NCBI GenBank assembly: GCA_023134145.1
Contig: JAGLUW010000019.1
Location: 36,796 to 100,795, forward strand
Origin: Sulfuriflexus sp.
GTDB taxonomy: Bacteria; Pseudomonadota; Gammaproteobacteria; AKS1
DNA length: 64,000 nucleotides
Direction: 5' to 3'
The translations under genes were made by a program, and so were the position numbers. The notes beneath the pieces are model-generated. The model did no database searches. It saw nothing but the letters and a program-made list of their open reading frames with translations, and was not told the DNA's origin. This document shows, piece after piece, positions 53,542 through 63,014 of this stretch; the stretch's first letter is position 1; each line of letters starts with the position of its first letter.

Positions 53542-53622
53542 TCAAGGGGTCAGACTCCTTGAAAATAAAATAATTAATGCACTACCTTGCCAACCCTTTA
53601 GGGTCAAGGGGCCGATCCCTTA
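53542..53622. repeat. REP-like palindromes (right copies)
   Basis: TCAAGGGGTCAGACTCCTTGA at 53542-53562 is a near-perfect REP-like palindrome, inverted relative to 52641-52663. A degenerate second copy (TCAAGGGGCCGATCCCTT) follows at 53604-53621. Confidence 0.5.
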
Positions 53623-53637
53623 CAGTCGTCATTTAGA

Positions 53638-55611
53638 TTAATTACAGGCCTCTATAGCCTTTTTCCAGCCTTTCTTCTTAACCTTATTTTTAAAACAAGC
53701 AATGGTTATACTTGAGTTATGTGTACCCTTACACAAATTCATTACGTTTTTATATGTCCATTTAGTTCCACCGCCCCAATTCACGCCACCATGCATTACA
53801 TCGTTGAAACAACGGCCAGGTTGACTATAGGATTCCGCCCCCTTACATAAGGCTTTTATATTAGATGCCGACCATCGCTTGTTACCTTTATAGTCCCATG
53901 CAACCTTACCCTGTATATATTTCTTGCAAATACGATGATCAATTACTTTTTCTGATCTCGGCTTCGGCGTTCTATGATCGCGCACCACTGTGGACCGAGG
54001 TGTCGGCCTCTTGTTTGTGCGATGATCCCGCACCGGCGCAGGGCGAGGTCGGTTATTTGTTGTAACTGCGGGCCGCGCATTACTGCCAAGTTCATAATCT
54101 ACTTTCTTCTCAATATAATTACTAAATGGATCGTCCTCTGCGAATGCCCTGTCACCCCAAACATGATAAACACCGCACACGGGATGCGCTATTGTCGTAT
54201 CCATGCCTATATTGTTTTTCCTGCTACCAATATTCTGCAATGAGTTACGTTTTTTATACTGGATTAAATTACGACCTCTACCCGGGCAGTCATCAGCCCA
54301 TGCCAAAGTACCACCATCGCAGGCACTGTTACTATGGTAGAGAGCATGTTTTCTCGTGGCCGAGTGTATTGTTACGCGTTCACTTCTGCCACCAGGGTAT
54401 ACTTCCATTTTACTACTATCGAAGGCACCCCCTTTTCCCCAGTGGGCTGAGGTAAAGTCTCGAATTATTTGCCACTGGTTAGCGTTATTCCTGGCTTGCG
54501 CCCAGGACCCCTTTCGCTTTACAACGGCCATGTACATTTCGCTATCACCAATATGGGCCCCCCAACCACCGGAGATATCGTCGCCAGCATCCATCGCAAA
54601 GGTAATCCCCAGCCGGATCTCAAGACATTTCTTTTCATCAACATTACCACACTGACCGCCGCCTATTTCTTTCACAATATAGGGGGTCGAATAGCCATTC
54701 TTTAAATAGGATTGCTCTAGATCATATTTGTCTCCATACACCATCACATTGGGGAAAAATTTATGTGCCAGATTATATTCTAAGAGATCAGAAATACCGT
54801 CTCTGTCTTTATCATCATTACGCACTGGAGGGTTGCAATTAATGCAGGTATCCCTTTTCTTTTTGCAATTCTTTTGCCCGCGTTTAAGACTTTTGTAGGT
54901 ATCAATTTCTGCTCTTTCTACTAAACCTGCAGCTCTTAACGGTGTTGTTGCTGTATCAACTGTGAAATTTTTTACTACGATAGCGGAGTCTCTAACTTGA
55001 CCACGCACACTCCAATCGGTGCTATCGGGCCAGCCAATGTGGCCCGCACCCTTTCGTTTATAATAGATCATGGGATATTTATGCCGAGTGTTGTAAATGA
55101 TCACCTTATCCTTTCCACGCCGGACAGGTGTGCCATTTCTACCACCGAGAATTTGCCATTGATAATGGGGCTTCTTCGACCACTTTAAGTTTATCCCGCT
55201 ATTTCTGGAAGCGTAATAAATGTAGCCCGTGTTATGCCATGCAATGGCTAAGTACTCGCCATATTTAATCGGTCCTTTGGCATTCGAACTTCTAGTGAAG
55301 TACCACTTTGCCCGCTTTTTGCCGGTCTCGGCGCTGGCATTATTTGTCCAGCCAAGATTGATCCCACCAAGGGAACCTTGTTTTTCGTAGTGGAAGAATT
55401 TCCGGATAACAAGACCCTTTAAATTATAATTGTAGTCTTTAGGCCCCTTCCACTTTGTCTTTGTATAGAGATACCCGCCTGCGCCGGGGTTGGCACCTAT
55501 TACCCATTCCTTAGATTCAGCCATATTATTAATCTGAGCCGGCGTTAATGCATAGGCATTCGTGGCTAAAAAGATAATCAAGCTTATTGATACTCGAATA
55601 AGAGTTCTCAT
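53638..55611 (-). CDS. large secreted protein with calcium-type Asp loop and C-terminal Cys/Trp repeats
   Basis: 657 residues with a signal peptide ending NAYA (about 21). The N-terminal third is Trp/Gly/Tyr-rich (GGINLGW, SGINLKW, GHIGW), suggesting a repeated beta fold such as a trefoil. NDDKDRDGISDLLEY (about 270) is an Asp-rich Ca-binding loop; the following domain resembles Vps62-like proteins only loosely. A linker with three DHR repeats (VRDHRT twice, VIDHR) leads to repeats of about 30-50 residues ending W...C (LCKGAES, LCKGTH, AIEACN). No family assigned with confidence. It lies beside the lectin gene and may act with it at the cell surface. Confidence 0.65.
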   Translation of the reverse strand: MRTLIRVSISLIIFLATNAYALTPAQINNMAESKEWVIGANPGAGGYLYTKTKWKGPKDYNYNLKGLVIRKFFHYEKQGSLGGINLGWTNNASAETGKKRAKWYFTRSSNAKGPIKYGEYLAIAWHNTGYIYYASRNSGINLKWSKKPHYQWQILGGRNGTPVRRGKDKVIIYNTRHKYPMIYYKRKGAGHIGWPDSTDWSVRGQVRDSAIVVKNFTVDTATTPLRAAGLVERAEIDTYKSLKRGQKNCKKKRDTCINCNPPVRNDDKDRDGISDLLEYNLAHKFFPNVMVYGDKYDLEQSYLKNGYSTPYIVKEIGGGQCGNVDEKKCLEIRLGITFAMDAGDDISGGWGAHIGDSEMYMAVVKRKGSWAQARNNANQWQIIRDFTSAHWGKGGAFDSSKMEVYPGGRSERVTIHSATRKHALYHSNSACDGGTLAWADDCPGRGRNLIQYKKRNSLQNIGSRKNNIGMDTTIAHPVCGVYHVWGDRAFAEDDPFSNYIEKKVDYELGSNARPAVTTNNRPRPAPVRDHRTNKRPTPRSTVVRDHRTPKPRSEKVIDHRICKKYIQGKVAWDYKGNKRWSASNIKALCKGAESYSQPGRCFNDVMHGGVNWGGGTKWTYKNVMNLCKGTHNSSITIACFKNKVKKKGWKKAIEACN

Positions 55612-56600
55612 TAAATTTTTTCCTTCTGCAAAGCGATTACATTAGTAATTAATTCGAAATTTTTCTGTCTTATCAAAAAATCTTGTAAGAATTCCTGAGA
55701 AAAAATATCTTACTACGAGTGGCATATGTGATCGTAAAACAGGCTCATTTTTACAACAGTGTCTTTAATGGCTTGTCCTCATTATAAAGTGACCATATCT
55801 TTGAACAACACTTCCCGAGGTGTCTTTTGTTCTACAACCTATAGCTATATAGGCACTGATAGATCACTAGGCCAAATCCACACACCTATTTCAAATTACT
55901 ACCCGAGCTTGGACCAAAATATGTCGTCATTTCAAACTGAACTATCTTTTTTAGAGAATCTAAGTTAAATCGCAATTCAGCCTACAGTGACTCCATCAGA
56001 CTGGCCTCCTTACCTTATAGTTAAGTAAAGATAACTAGTATTGAGTATCAGTGCTGTCAGCAATTTCATGCTCATTCTGTAAGGAATAACTTACGTTCAG
56101 TTCAATAATCCAAATTTAATTTCCCTGAGCATTTCTTCTCAAGGGCTGCAGCAGCTCATTTCTAAGCACGCAGCATGCACGAATAAATATAGGATGATTT
56201 TTTTATACTTCTTATGAGTTTTTTAAAGCATTTTAAGATTTTTTCTGCTTCAGAAAAATTGTTTTTAATCTTTTATTTTAAACTTACTTGAGCCTTTAAT
56301 AATTAAGTCGGCATTAATATGTGATGAATATATAAATATGAACAATATAAATAACGTGTGAATGGTGTTTTTATTTTATTTATCCCGAATAATTGAGCTC
56401 ATCTGTGAACGCAAGGTGGGCAAGGTGGGCAAGGATTTTGACCGCAAAAGAGGTGACAGACAAGTGCTTTCGATGGAGTGGTTTGTTATACGCAGACACT
56501 CCCATGTTAGTTGTTACAACTAGTTTTATAATGCTTTTCTAATTTTTTCGTAGCGAGAACATCGTGGTCTGTCCCCTGTCGCAGTAGAAAACGTTGACGA
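55612..56600. other. 989-base gap with no convincing gene
   Basis: AT-rich sequence upstream of the large secreted-protein gene. The only open frame of size (55759-55968, plus) has no ribosome-binding site and no recognisable product. Near its right end are a short CAAGGTGGG double repeat at 56412-56434 and a REP-like arm pair (separate entry). Nothing else seen. Confidence 0.5.
56451..56577. repeat. degenerate inverted REP-like arm pair
   Basis: AGGTGACAGACAAGTG (56451-56466) is a degraded inverted match to the arm at 56563-56577, which reads AGGGGACAGACCACG on the minus strand. GGGGACAGACCACG-type words are typical of RAYT/REP elements. Weak because of mismatches and the ~100-base spacing. 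Confidence 0.3.
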
Positions 56601-56954
56601 CTACTTCTTAACCCAACTACCGGAAGCGCTTTTTACGTAATGTCCACGCGAGGCCTTCGCAATGGCCTTCTTTCCCGCCAGAATTTCAACCACTTGCAAC
56701 GAGGTGTTATTACGGCTGGCGATTGACTGGTAATACTTCTTACGGGCATTGTTTACGCTAGCCACAACGGCACGCGAATCTGACGAGTTCTTCACCACAG
56801 CAAGATAACCTGATGGCGTTTCACCCACCAGCCCCTGGCTCTTCGCCGACTGTAGATCAATCGCCCATAGCGATGAAGAAAAACCCAACATGCCCGCCAG
56901 GCTCATGCCGAGCAACAATGTCCAAATTTGTTTAAGTAGTTTGCTTCGTATCAT
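56601..56954 (-). CDS. ydbL: YdbL family protein (DUF1318)
   Basis: 117 residues with a signal peptide (cut near SSSLWA). DLQSAKSQGLVGETPSGYLA is the YdbL/DUF1318 signature. In E. coli YdbL acts with YdbH and YnbE in lipid transport between membranes, and the gene order ydbH-ynbE-ydbL is kept here. Fifteen bases after ynbE. Confidence 0.9.
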   Translation of the reverse strand: MIRSKLLKQIWTLLLGMSLAGMLGFSSSLWAIDLQSAKSQGLVGETPSGYLAVVKNSSDSRAVVASVNNARKKYYQSIASRNNTSLQVVEILAGKKAIAKASRGHYVKSASGSWVKK

Positions 56955-56969
56955 GATTCCCTCGCCAAC

Positions 56970-57155
56970 CTAAAACAGGTTGCTGTCTTTCGAGAACAAG
57001 GCATCAAGTTCTTTATCAACTTTGACCTTGATTTCGTGCTCAATTTTTATATTAAGATTGATAGTGATAGGTTTATCCGGCGCTTCGACTTTTATCGCGC
57101 AGCCTGCAAGCAGAATCGCTACCGAACAAATTATCGTTGTTAATATTCTTTTCAT
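56970..57155 (-). CDS. ynbE: YnbE-like lipoprotein
   Basis: 61 residues from the ATG at 57155; a longer frame overlapping ydbH is rejected. Lipobox LAGC at Cys19, then a short beta-prone mature chain (PITINLNIKIEHEIKVKVDK). In E. coli YnbE stacks as an outer-membrane-anchored beta-strand partner of YdbH. Between ydbH and ydbL. Confidence 0.88.
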   Translation of the reverse strand: MKRILTTIICSVAILLAGCAIKVEAPDKPITINLNIKIEHEIKVKVDKELDALFSKDSNLF

Positions 57156-57228
57156 ACCAACACCAGAACTTACCTTAATGAATATATAGTTTGAAGATAA
57201 CACTCTATTCCCATCTCTTCTAGCATCA

Positions 57229-59547
57229 TTACTTACCCGATTGACCCTTTTGAACCTGCGCACCGATTTTCTCGCTGATCTCACTTGCAAGACGAAGGCT
57301 GCGCAGTAACTCAAGGATATTATCTTCAACATCCACATTTAAATGGACAGGTCTTCCGCCCTCAAGTTCCGGATTACTTCCTTTTAGACGCACTTTCAAC
57401 TTCAACAAGCCATCAGGCGTATAGCCGACGTCTGCCTCAAGTACCTTGTAGTTGAAATCCTCCATTGCAGTGATCAGCAACTGTAAACCAGCGTTAGACT
57501 CTGCCATACCCAGCACACCCTCATTCGCACTGTACTTCAACTTGCCACCTGGTTTTCGTGCGACGAGTTGGCCATCCTGTATGGAGATCCCATCACGCGT
57601 CAGTATCAAGGGTAGTTGGCCATCGATAATACCCGAGCCAAATAGCCCCTGCTTTTGTTCCAGCTTGAGCAGCTCTTTCATATCCACACCACTAACTTGC
57701 AAGGTAAACGGATTCTGCTCACGGGCAAAATCAAGTTCAATGTGCTTACCGATCATCTTGCCGCCCAGCACATTCATCGCAAGATCAATAACCGTGCCCC
57801 TGGGTTGACCGCCCTTTCGCAAAAATATCTCTGCCTGCAACGTCATGTCGGTGATGGGCACACCGATATCAAGTTTCTCTAGACTCAGTCCTTGTGGGGA
57901 GGTTACATGGAGTTGTTCCTGCTCCCTAACCTCTAGCGTTCCCGCCAGCCCAGCAAAGATAATTTCATCATATGCCCCGCTAACATTGCGCATCGTGAGT
58001 GTCGCCTGCTGTAATGGCAACATGTCACCCTGCCATGATGCTTTCCCTACTACCCCAACGATACCAGCATTGAGCAATAGCTTGGCAGGCCAGTCACTAT
58101 AGGTGTCGGCAAACACGCTACCGTGCAGCTGCATGTCAACGGGCTCGAGTCGATAGTCTGCCTGGCCCGCATTTTTTTTCATCACGTGTGTGGCATTAAT
58201 ATGTACAGTCGCCCCACCACGAGGCGCAACCAATGCTAGCTTGGCGTGAATCTTTTCATTCGAAACATCGATACTGCCATGCACCCTGTCGAGCTTAAGC
58301 TGTTTCACCAACTTATCCTTGTCGATGTCTATTTCCCAATCGGGTATATCAACATCCAGGCTTGCCGCCCATGTACGGGCACTCCCCGTAAGCGATGTAA
58401 ATGTAAGCCTACCGGTTGAAGTGGCTACATTGTTTTGCTTGTTTTTAATTGATGGTACTGTGAGTGCCAACGCAAAGGGTTCACATGACCAGTTTCTTTT
58501 CTCAAACTGATAACCACACTCGGCCTGCCTCTCCAATATTACTGCCACTGATTTAATATGTGTTTTATCAAGATGAAGGTTCTTGAGTGATACCTGACCG
58601 CCTTCCCCGACATGCCACTGCAACTGATCATTATTCAGTGCCATCTCAAAAGGTGCGTCCAGCATCAATTGCTTGCCGACGTTTTTAAGTTTCGGTATCT
58701 GTAATGCTAATGTTCCCTTAGGTTGCCACGATGGACTGTTATTAAATGGCACAAGCAATGGCCCCTGCGCGGTTAACCTGCCGCTTGTGCCTTTGGGTAT
58801 CACATCCATTCCCCATTGCTGCAATTGTTGTTGTAATTTTTCGACATCAATATCGATAGCAACATCAGCCAATAACTGGCTATCGGTGGAAGTCCATGCG
58901 CCTGATGTTAATGCGATATAAGTTACCGGCAATGACGGTGTTCGCATATCAGACAAAACAAGTCGAGACATGCCTGCGGGCGCCATGTTCAATTCAAACC
59001 GCTGCGTGCCGTAGCCATGGGTCTTTATATCAACACGCGCATTTGCAGATGCCGATGCTACATTTAACCTACCGTTAACCTCAATGTGTCGAGTTCGACC
59101 TTCTTCATCCTGCAATTCCAATTTAAGATGTTCAAGATTTAAATCGTTAAAAGGAATACTTGGCAGCCAGTCCGCCGGTGCGGGAATGCTGCGCTCATGG
59201 TCGCCCGCCTCACTGCTCGGTAGCATTTCAATCAACACCGATACCTCGGTCACATTAATTTTATCAATATGACCAATGACCAAGTCCGGTAAACGATAAG
59301 ATAGATCGACATCATGCAATGAGAGGGTATAACGCCGAGCATTTCGTTCAAGAACAAAGCTTAGCTGACTAAGCTGCGTTGCCCCCAAGCCGACATTCCC
59401 TAACGCAAGCCGGATCTGATTTGCCCCCAGTCCCTCTAGTTTTGAAACAGCGACACGTTCCAGTATGGCCGGCAACTTTGCGAGCAGGATCAACACAGCG
59501 AGGCTGAGCACTAAAAGAACAACAATGACAAGACGACGCTTGCTCAA
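57229..59547 (-). CDS. ydbH: YdbH AsmA-like intermembrane phospholipid transport protein
   Basis: 772 residues. One N-terminal membrane helix (5-25) is followed by a long periplasmic beta-rich chain, ending LKLKVRLKGSNPELEGGRPVH and NVDVEDNILELLRSLRLA, the conserved YdbH C-terminus. YdbH, with TamB and YhdP, forms a hydrophobic groove carrying phospholipids to the outer membrane. First gene of ydbH-ynbE-ydbL. Its length is close to that of E. coli YdbH. Confidence 0.9.
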   Translation of the reverse strand: MSKRRLVIVVLLVLSLAVLILLAKLPAILERVAVSKLEGLGANQIRLALGNVGLGATQLSQLSFVLERNARRYTLSLHDVDLSYRLPDLVIGHIDKINVTEVSVLIEMLPSSEAGDHERSIPAPADWLPSIPFNDLNLEHLKLELQDEEGRTRHIEVNGRLNVASASANARVDIKTHGYGTQRFELNMAPAGMSRLVLSDMRTPSLPVTYIALTSGAWTSTDSQLLADVAIDIDVEKLQQQLQQWGMDVIPKGTSGRLTAQGPLLVPFNNSPSWQPKGTLALQIPKLKNVGKQLMLDAPFEMALNNDQLQWHVGEGGQVSLKNLHLDKTHIKSVAVILERQAECGYQFEKRNWSCEPFALALTVPSIKNKQNNVATSTGRLTFTSLTGSARTWAASLDVDIPDWEIDIDKDKLVKQLKLDRVHGSIDVSNEKIHAKLALVAPRGGATVHINATHVMKKNAGQADYRLEPVDMQLHGSVFADTYSDWPAKLLLNAGIVGVVGKASWQGDMLPLQQATLTMRNVSGAYDEIIFAGLAGTLEVREQEQLHVTSPQGLSLEKLDIGVPITDMTLQAEIFLRKGGQPRGTVIDLAMNVLGGKMIGKHIELDFAREQNPFTLQVSGVDMKELLKLEQKQGLFGSGIIDGQLPLILTRDGISIQDGQLVARKPGGKLKYSANEGVLGMAESNAGLQLLITAMEDFNYKVLEADVGYTPDGLLKLKVRLKGSNPELEGGRPVHLNVDVEDNILELLRSLRLASEISEKIGAQVQKGQSGK

Positions 59548-60090
59548 GATGGCTTCACTCTTTTAATATATGGCGAATATGATAAAAACAAGAGTACAGG
59601 ATGTTGCTTGCCGATAACACTGCATTGACCAGGATGAATCTCTGGCCGTTAAACAGGTATGTCGAACTACTCTTATCGCTAGCCCCCCTGGTTTTTAATT
59701 GTTGTTATATCGGCGTGCTTACTGCGTAAAGAACTCATCGCATTAATTTTAAAATGCCATTTTTAATCAACAAAAATTAAACAAGTAATAATGAATTCTC
59801 TACCCGATGTACGCCGATGACACACTCTATCCATGATCACCTTTGACCACTGAAATGCTAAAATGACAACGCATGGCGTCATCGCATTAGTTGATAGTTC
59901 ATATCGCCCCTACAGTACCCACTATTATAAAACAATACATTTACTGATTACTCAGTGTCAATGTTTGTACTTTGCAAATACAACATAAGATGCAATGTAA
60001 GAAAATACATACGTAATAGCGTGTTATTTGTCGCCAATACAACGCGTCCTTCCGCTAAGTATGAAGAAGATTATTTTTCGAGGCTAGAAA
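59548..60090. other. 543-base gap between chromosomal backbone and mobile-element remnants
   Basis: AT-rich and without a plausible gene on either strand. The left part should hold the ydbH promoter; the right end borders the recombinase fragment. No tRNA or clear att site was seen here. Confidence 0.5.
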
Positions 60091-60360
60091 GTGTCTAGTG
60101 AAAGCTGGGAAGTCCACTATGTTCAAGACAACGGAAAAGCCAATGCATTTGATAGTTTATGGCAGCGATTTATTAGGAAGGCGTTAAAGGAAACCGCATT
60201 AATTGAAAGATTTACAGAACATGATTTAAGAGCAAAAGTTGCCTCAGACACAGAAGCCAATCATGCACAAAAATTATTAGGTCATGCATCTGCTGAAATA
60301 ACAAAAAAGATTTACAGAAGAAAAGCTGAGAAAGTAAAACCAATAAATCTTAAAACTTAG
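60091..60360 (+). pseudogene. C-terminal fragment of a tyrosine recombinase (integrase)
   Basis: 89 codons from a GTG, preceded two codons upstream by an in-frame stop. They encode the catalytic end of a phage-type integrase: HDLRAKVASD (HxxR box), LLGHASAEITKKIYRR with the second His and the nucleophilic Tyr. The N-terminal DNA-binding domain and first catalytic Arg are missing, so it cannot be a working recombinase. A relic of a past integration. Confidence 0.75.
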
Positions 60361-60379
60361 CAAATCAAAGTCAGCTAAT

Positions 60380-60943
60380 CTATATGTTAGGTAAACCAAT
60401 TCTACTTAAATAATGACAAAAACGGTTAGATAAATCCTCTCTAAAGAGAACTGGGATTGTTGCTAAATAATGCCCACTATATGCCTTATACAAAACTTCT
60501 CGCGGAACTGTAAAATAATGCTTAAAATCAATAACAAGTTCGGGTACTTGAGAATCGATTTCACCACTTAAATAATGATATCTGTAATTATTATTAGACT
60601 TTATGGCCGACCATAATTTACCGTTCTGATACTGCATCGTAACATCTTCGATATGCTTACCATTCCTTAGCATCTCGGCCTGATATGCAGGACATATTAA
60701 AATCGATTGTAAATATTTATCTTCATTTTCAGCAGCTTCATTTACTCTGTTATTTACATCCTGTTCTAAATCACAATCCTGAGTGAGTATCACAGAGTAA
60801 GCTAAAATTCTTTCTGTTGTTATAACTTCCCCCAGCTCCTCATGCGCCCACTCAACAACAGTAAAATCACGCAGAATATCACCTTGGTATATCCGCTCAA
60901 GCTCATGCTTACCATAGGAAGTGCTAGTTTTTTCTAAGGGCAT
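60380..60943 (-). CDS. hypothetical protein, third gene of the TIGR04255 operon
   Basis: 187 residues, soluble, with IYQGDILRDFTVVEWA and YSVILTQDCDLEQDVNN near the N-terminus. The TQDCD(L) stretch recurs in sporadic uncharacterised proteins that are near mobile elements, but I assign no function. It overlaps the preceding 62-residue gene by 20 bases. Its 3' end faces the integrase fragment. Confidence 0.6.
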   Translation of the reverse strand: MPLEKTSTSYGKHELERIYQGDILRDFTVVEWAHEELGEVITTERILAYSVILTQDCDLEQDVNNRVNEAAENEDKYLQSILICPAYQAEMLRNGKHIEDVTMQYQNGKLWSAIKSNNNYRYHYLSGEIDSQVPELVIDFKHYFTVPREVLYKAYSGHYLATIPVLFREDLSNRFCHYLSRIGLPNI

Positions 60944-61112
60944 ATCTTTTTGTTATAACTTTAGTCTTACCGTTTGTATATGTATCAGATATGTTTTTTT
61001 CACTCATTAAGGCATTCCTGTCATAACCCTGCTTAACCTGTTCTTTAATACTTTCTTTACTCTCGGTGTCTGACTTAAAATAATTATCTTTGTTCTCATA
61101 ATAATCAGTCAC
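60924..61112 (-). CDS. small hydrophilic protein, middle gene of the TIGR04255 operon
   Basis: 62 residues, charged and probably disordered (KQGYDRNALMSEKN; ends RYALRKN). The GTG start overlaps the upstream stop as GTGA and has a strong GGGGAG six bases before it, which supports a real gene despite the small size. It links the TIGR04255 gene and the 187-residue gene by overlaps on both sides. No family recognised. Confidence 0.55.
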   Translation of the reverse strand: MTDYYENKDNYFKSDTESKESIKEQVKQGYDRNALMSEKNISDTYTNGKTKVITKRYALRKN

Positions 61113-61867
61113 GAGCCACTCCCCATTAGGTCTCTTAACCCATCGCCAATTGCGCTTTCAAAAGTATTCTCAGCGTGAATGTTGAGTTTTTTAATCGAAT
61201 TAACTATATCACCTGACTGAATATCTTCATCAAGAGAACAGTCAATGTCCAGAACAAAATTTTTCCGTGCTACTGGATTCGGGTAATCAGGATTATGCAT
61301 ACCATAATTAAATAAAACCTTAACACCATCATTTTTCGTTACTAGTTGATGCATGGATCGGAGTACTTCGTCATCATCAAAATCAATACCAGCTTTCACT
61401 GAAACAATTAAGTCTTCAGAAATAATTGTATCCCAGTCAAGAGGTGAACCTTCTTCAATATTTATCTCATTTATATAACGCAACCCAGCTCTAGTAAACA
61501 TTGTCACACCAAAATCACTAGAGAAACGCTCATACAGCATCGTAAACTCAGCAATAAACTCATTACCATCTGAATAAATGTCACCTTCATATATAAGACT
61601 TAAATGATCATGACCAACGCTAATAGTTTTTTTACCATCAGCACTCTTATGTTCCCAAATCCAACCAACATTTTTCTTCTCATAACCCTGAGTCTCACCA
61701 GATAGCGTAACAGTCACGCCAGCTACTTCTCTCGATGAAATATTAGGATATAAAGCTGAAATGTCATCAGAAAATCTAGGTCTTGAATCACTAACAATCG
61801 GTTGGTCAGTAGAGAAATCTAACCTGAAGATGACTCGAGTAAGAAAATTATTATTGTATTTCATCAA
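61109..61867 (-). CDS. TIGR04255 family protein
   Basis: 252 residues. The middle segment FTRAGLRYINEI and the preceding FTMLYERFSSDFGV match the sporadically distributed TIGR04255 family, whose members are ~250-residue proteins found in scattered genomes with small partner genes. Function unknown; the sporadic distribution and mobile-element setting are compatible with a defence or other accessory role. It leads a three-gene overlapping operon. Confidence 0.7.
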   Translation of the reverse strand: MMKYNNNFLTRVIFRLDFSTDQPIVSDSRPRFSDDISALYPNISSREVAGVTVTLSGETQGYEKKNVGWIWEHKSADGKKTISVGHDHLSLIYEGDIYSDGNEFIAEFTMLYERFSSDFGVTMFTRAGLRYINEINIEEGSPLDWDTIISEDLIVSVKAGIDFDDDEVLRSMHQLVTKNDGVKVLFNYGMHNPDYPNPVARKNFVLDIDCSLDEDIQSGDIVNSIKKLNIHAENTFESAIGDGLRDLMGSGS

Positions 61868-62018
61868 TATATTACCTGTGGACTGCTCGCATACTTAGCT
61901 TAATCTACATAGTACAACAAATAGCACTACTTAATGGGACAAGCTCTAGCCTATGGGACACAGCAACAAAAAAGCAGCTACCGAGTAAACGATAACTGCT
62001 TGTTTGTTTTACTAAATA

Positions 62019-62063
62019 TGGCGCGCCTGGAGCGATTCGAACGCCCGACCGCCTGGTTCGTAG
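62019..62063 (-). other. 3' fragment of tRNA-Arg(ACG): probable integration attachment site
   Basis: Read on the minus strand, 45 bases match the 3' half of tRNA-Arg from the anticodon loop (CTACGAA) through the variable region, T arm (GGGCG-TTCGAAT-CGCTC), acceptor strand, discriminator G and CCA. The 5' half is absent: the bases before CTACGAA do not pair with the anticodon-stem CCAGG. Tyrosine recombinases commonly cross over at this loop. The orientation predicts the inserted element to the right, beyond 62063, with an intact tRNA farther right. The rest of 61868-62279 has no convincing gene. Confidence 0.8.
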
Positions 62064-62279
62064 CTAAGCCAGCTTATTTCTATTATCTATTGATTTATAA
62101 AAAGAATATGGTTAATGCCTCCCCCAATATTAACTCCAGAGCAACCTGTAACCAACTGATTTATATGAGCCATTCCAATCTTATGGGGGAAGGTATTAGA
62201 GTCGATTTGGGAGTACATTGTATGAAAGCAATAAACCTATTAATCTATATAATCTTTGGTACCGAGCCCTTTTTATTCG

Positions 62280-63014
62280 TTATTTTCTCGCCCAAGGGTG
62301 CCACTTAAGCTCATCAATATCCCGCCAAAGCCCCTTACCAACATCTAAATTAACCACAAAGTCGAGTGACGGATCAGCACCTAACAATGTTCCAAACGGC
62401 ACTTCTCGAATTTCTTCGTTTAGTACATCAGGGCCAGCACCAGAAAATAACTCCCATTGTTCTTCTTCCCAGCGCATAGCTTCGGTGACTACCCCTCCTC
62501 GAAGAGCATCAAGATTTGTCACTACTGTCGATTGTTCAGGTATTTCGTATTCCCACTCTTCATCTAACCATCGCCAAACTGGCTCAGCAACCACGCTCCA
62601 TGGTTGTGTTAGATCTGGAATATCAATAGTCCAATGTGTTTGGTCAGGAATAATCTGTAAAGCAGGCATCTCACTTACATTGTAAAAATCTAATACTCCA
62701 AGCATTAATTTTCTTCCCCATGAGGGATCCACTTTGCGAAGCGAAAAAGATCCTAGTGATTCAACCTCAATCTTTAAATCTGGCCAATTATTTGTTGACC
62801 TAATCTTAACTGTGATCGCGTTGATAATATTGCTAACATCATCATCCGAATAAAATGCAGCTCCAGCCAAAATCAATTCAAACCCAACAACTTTACTAAC
62901 ACCAATAGTGTAAGCAAATCTTGGAGTGGACCCTCCCATAATCAAATAAATATGGTGACCCGTATTAGCTATGTTTGATCGGATTTCTTCTGTCATACTA
63001 TGCCTACTAGTCAT
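62280..63014 (-). CDS. DUF4262-like protein, presumed immunity protein for the HNH toxin
   Basis: 244 residues, acidic and soluble. GHHIYLIMGGSTPRFAYTIG followed by VGFELILAGAAFYS matches the DUF4262 pattern. The C-terminal half is Trp/Glu-rich (WRWLDEEWEYE). Its ATG overlaps the stop of the Rhs-HNH gene as TAATG, the normal toxin-then-immunity order, so immunity is the likely job; this is inference from context. Confidence 0.65.
   Translation of the reverse strand: MTSRHSMTEEIRSNIANTGHHIYLIMGGSTPRFAYTIGVSKVVGFELILAGAAFYSDDDVSNIINAITVKIRSTNNWPDLKIEVESLGSFSLRKVDPSWGRKLMLGVLDFYNVSEMPALQIIPDQTHWTIDIPDLTQPWSVVAEPVWRWLDEEWEYEIPEQSTVVTNLDALRGGVVTEAMRWEEEQWELFSGAGPDVLNEEIREVPFGTLLGADPSLDFVVNLDVGKGLWRDIDELKWHPWARK

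Noticed and set aside
55759..55968. 69-residue frame in the large gap
   Set aside because: No ribosome-binding site, no recognisable domain, ordinary chance length in AT-rich DNA.
56412..56434. CAAGGTGGG double repeat
   Set aside because: Two short copies only; too little to call a repeat element.
61934..62308. Plus-strand frame containing ARLERFERPTAWFVA
   Set aside because: It is the antisense translation of the tRNA-Arg 3' fragment plus flanks, a well-known annotation artefact.
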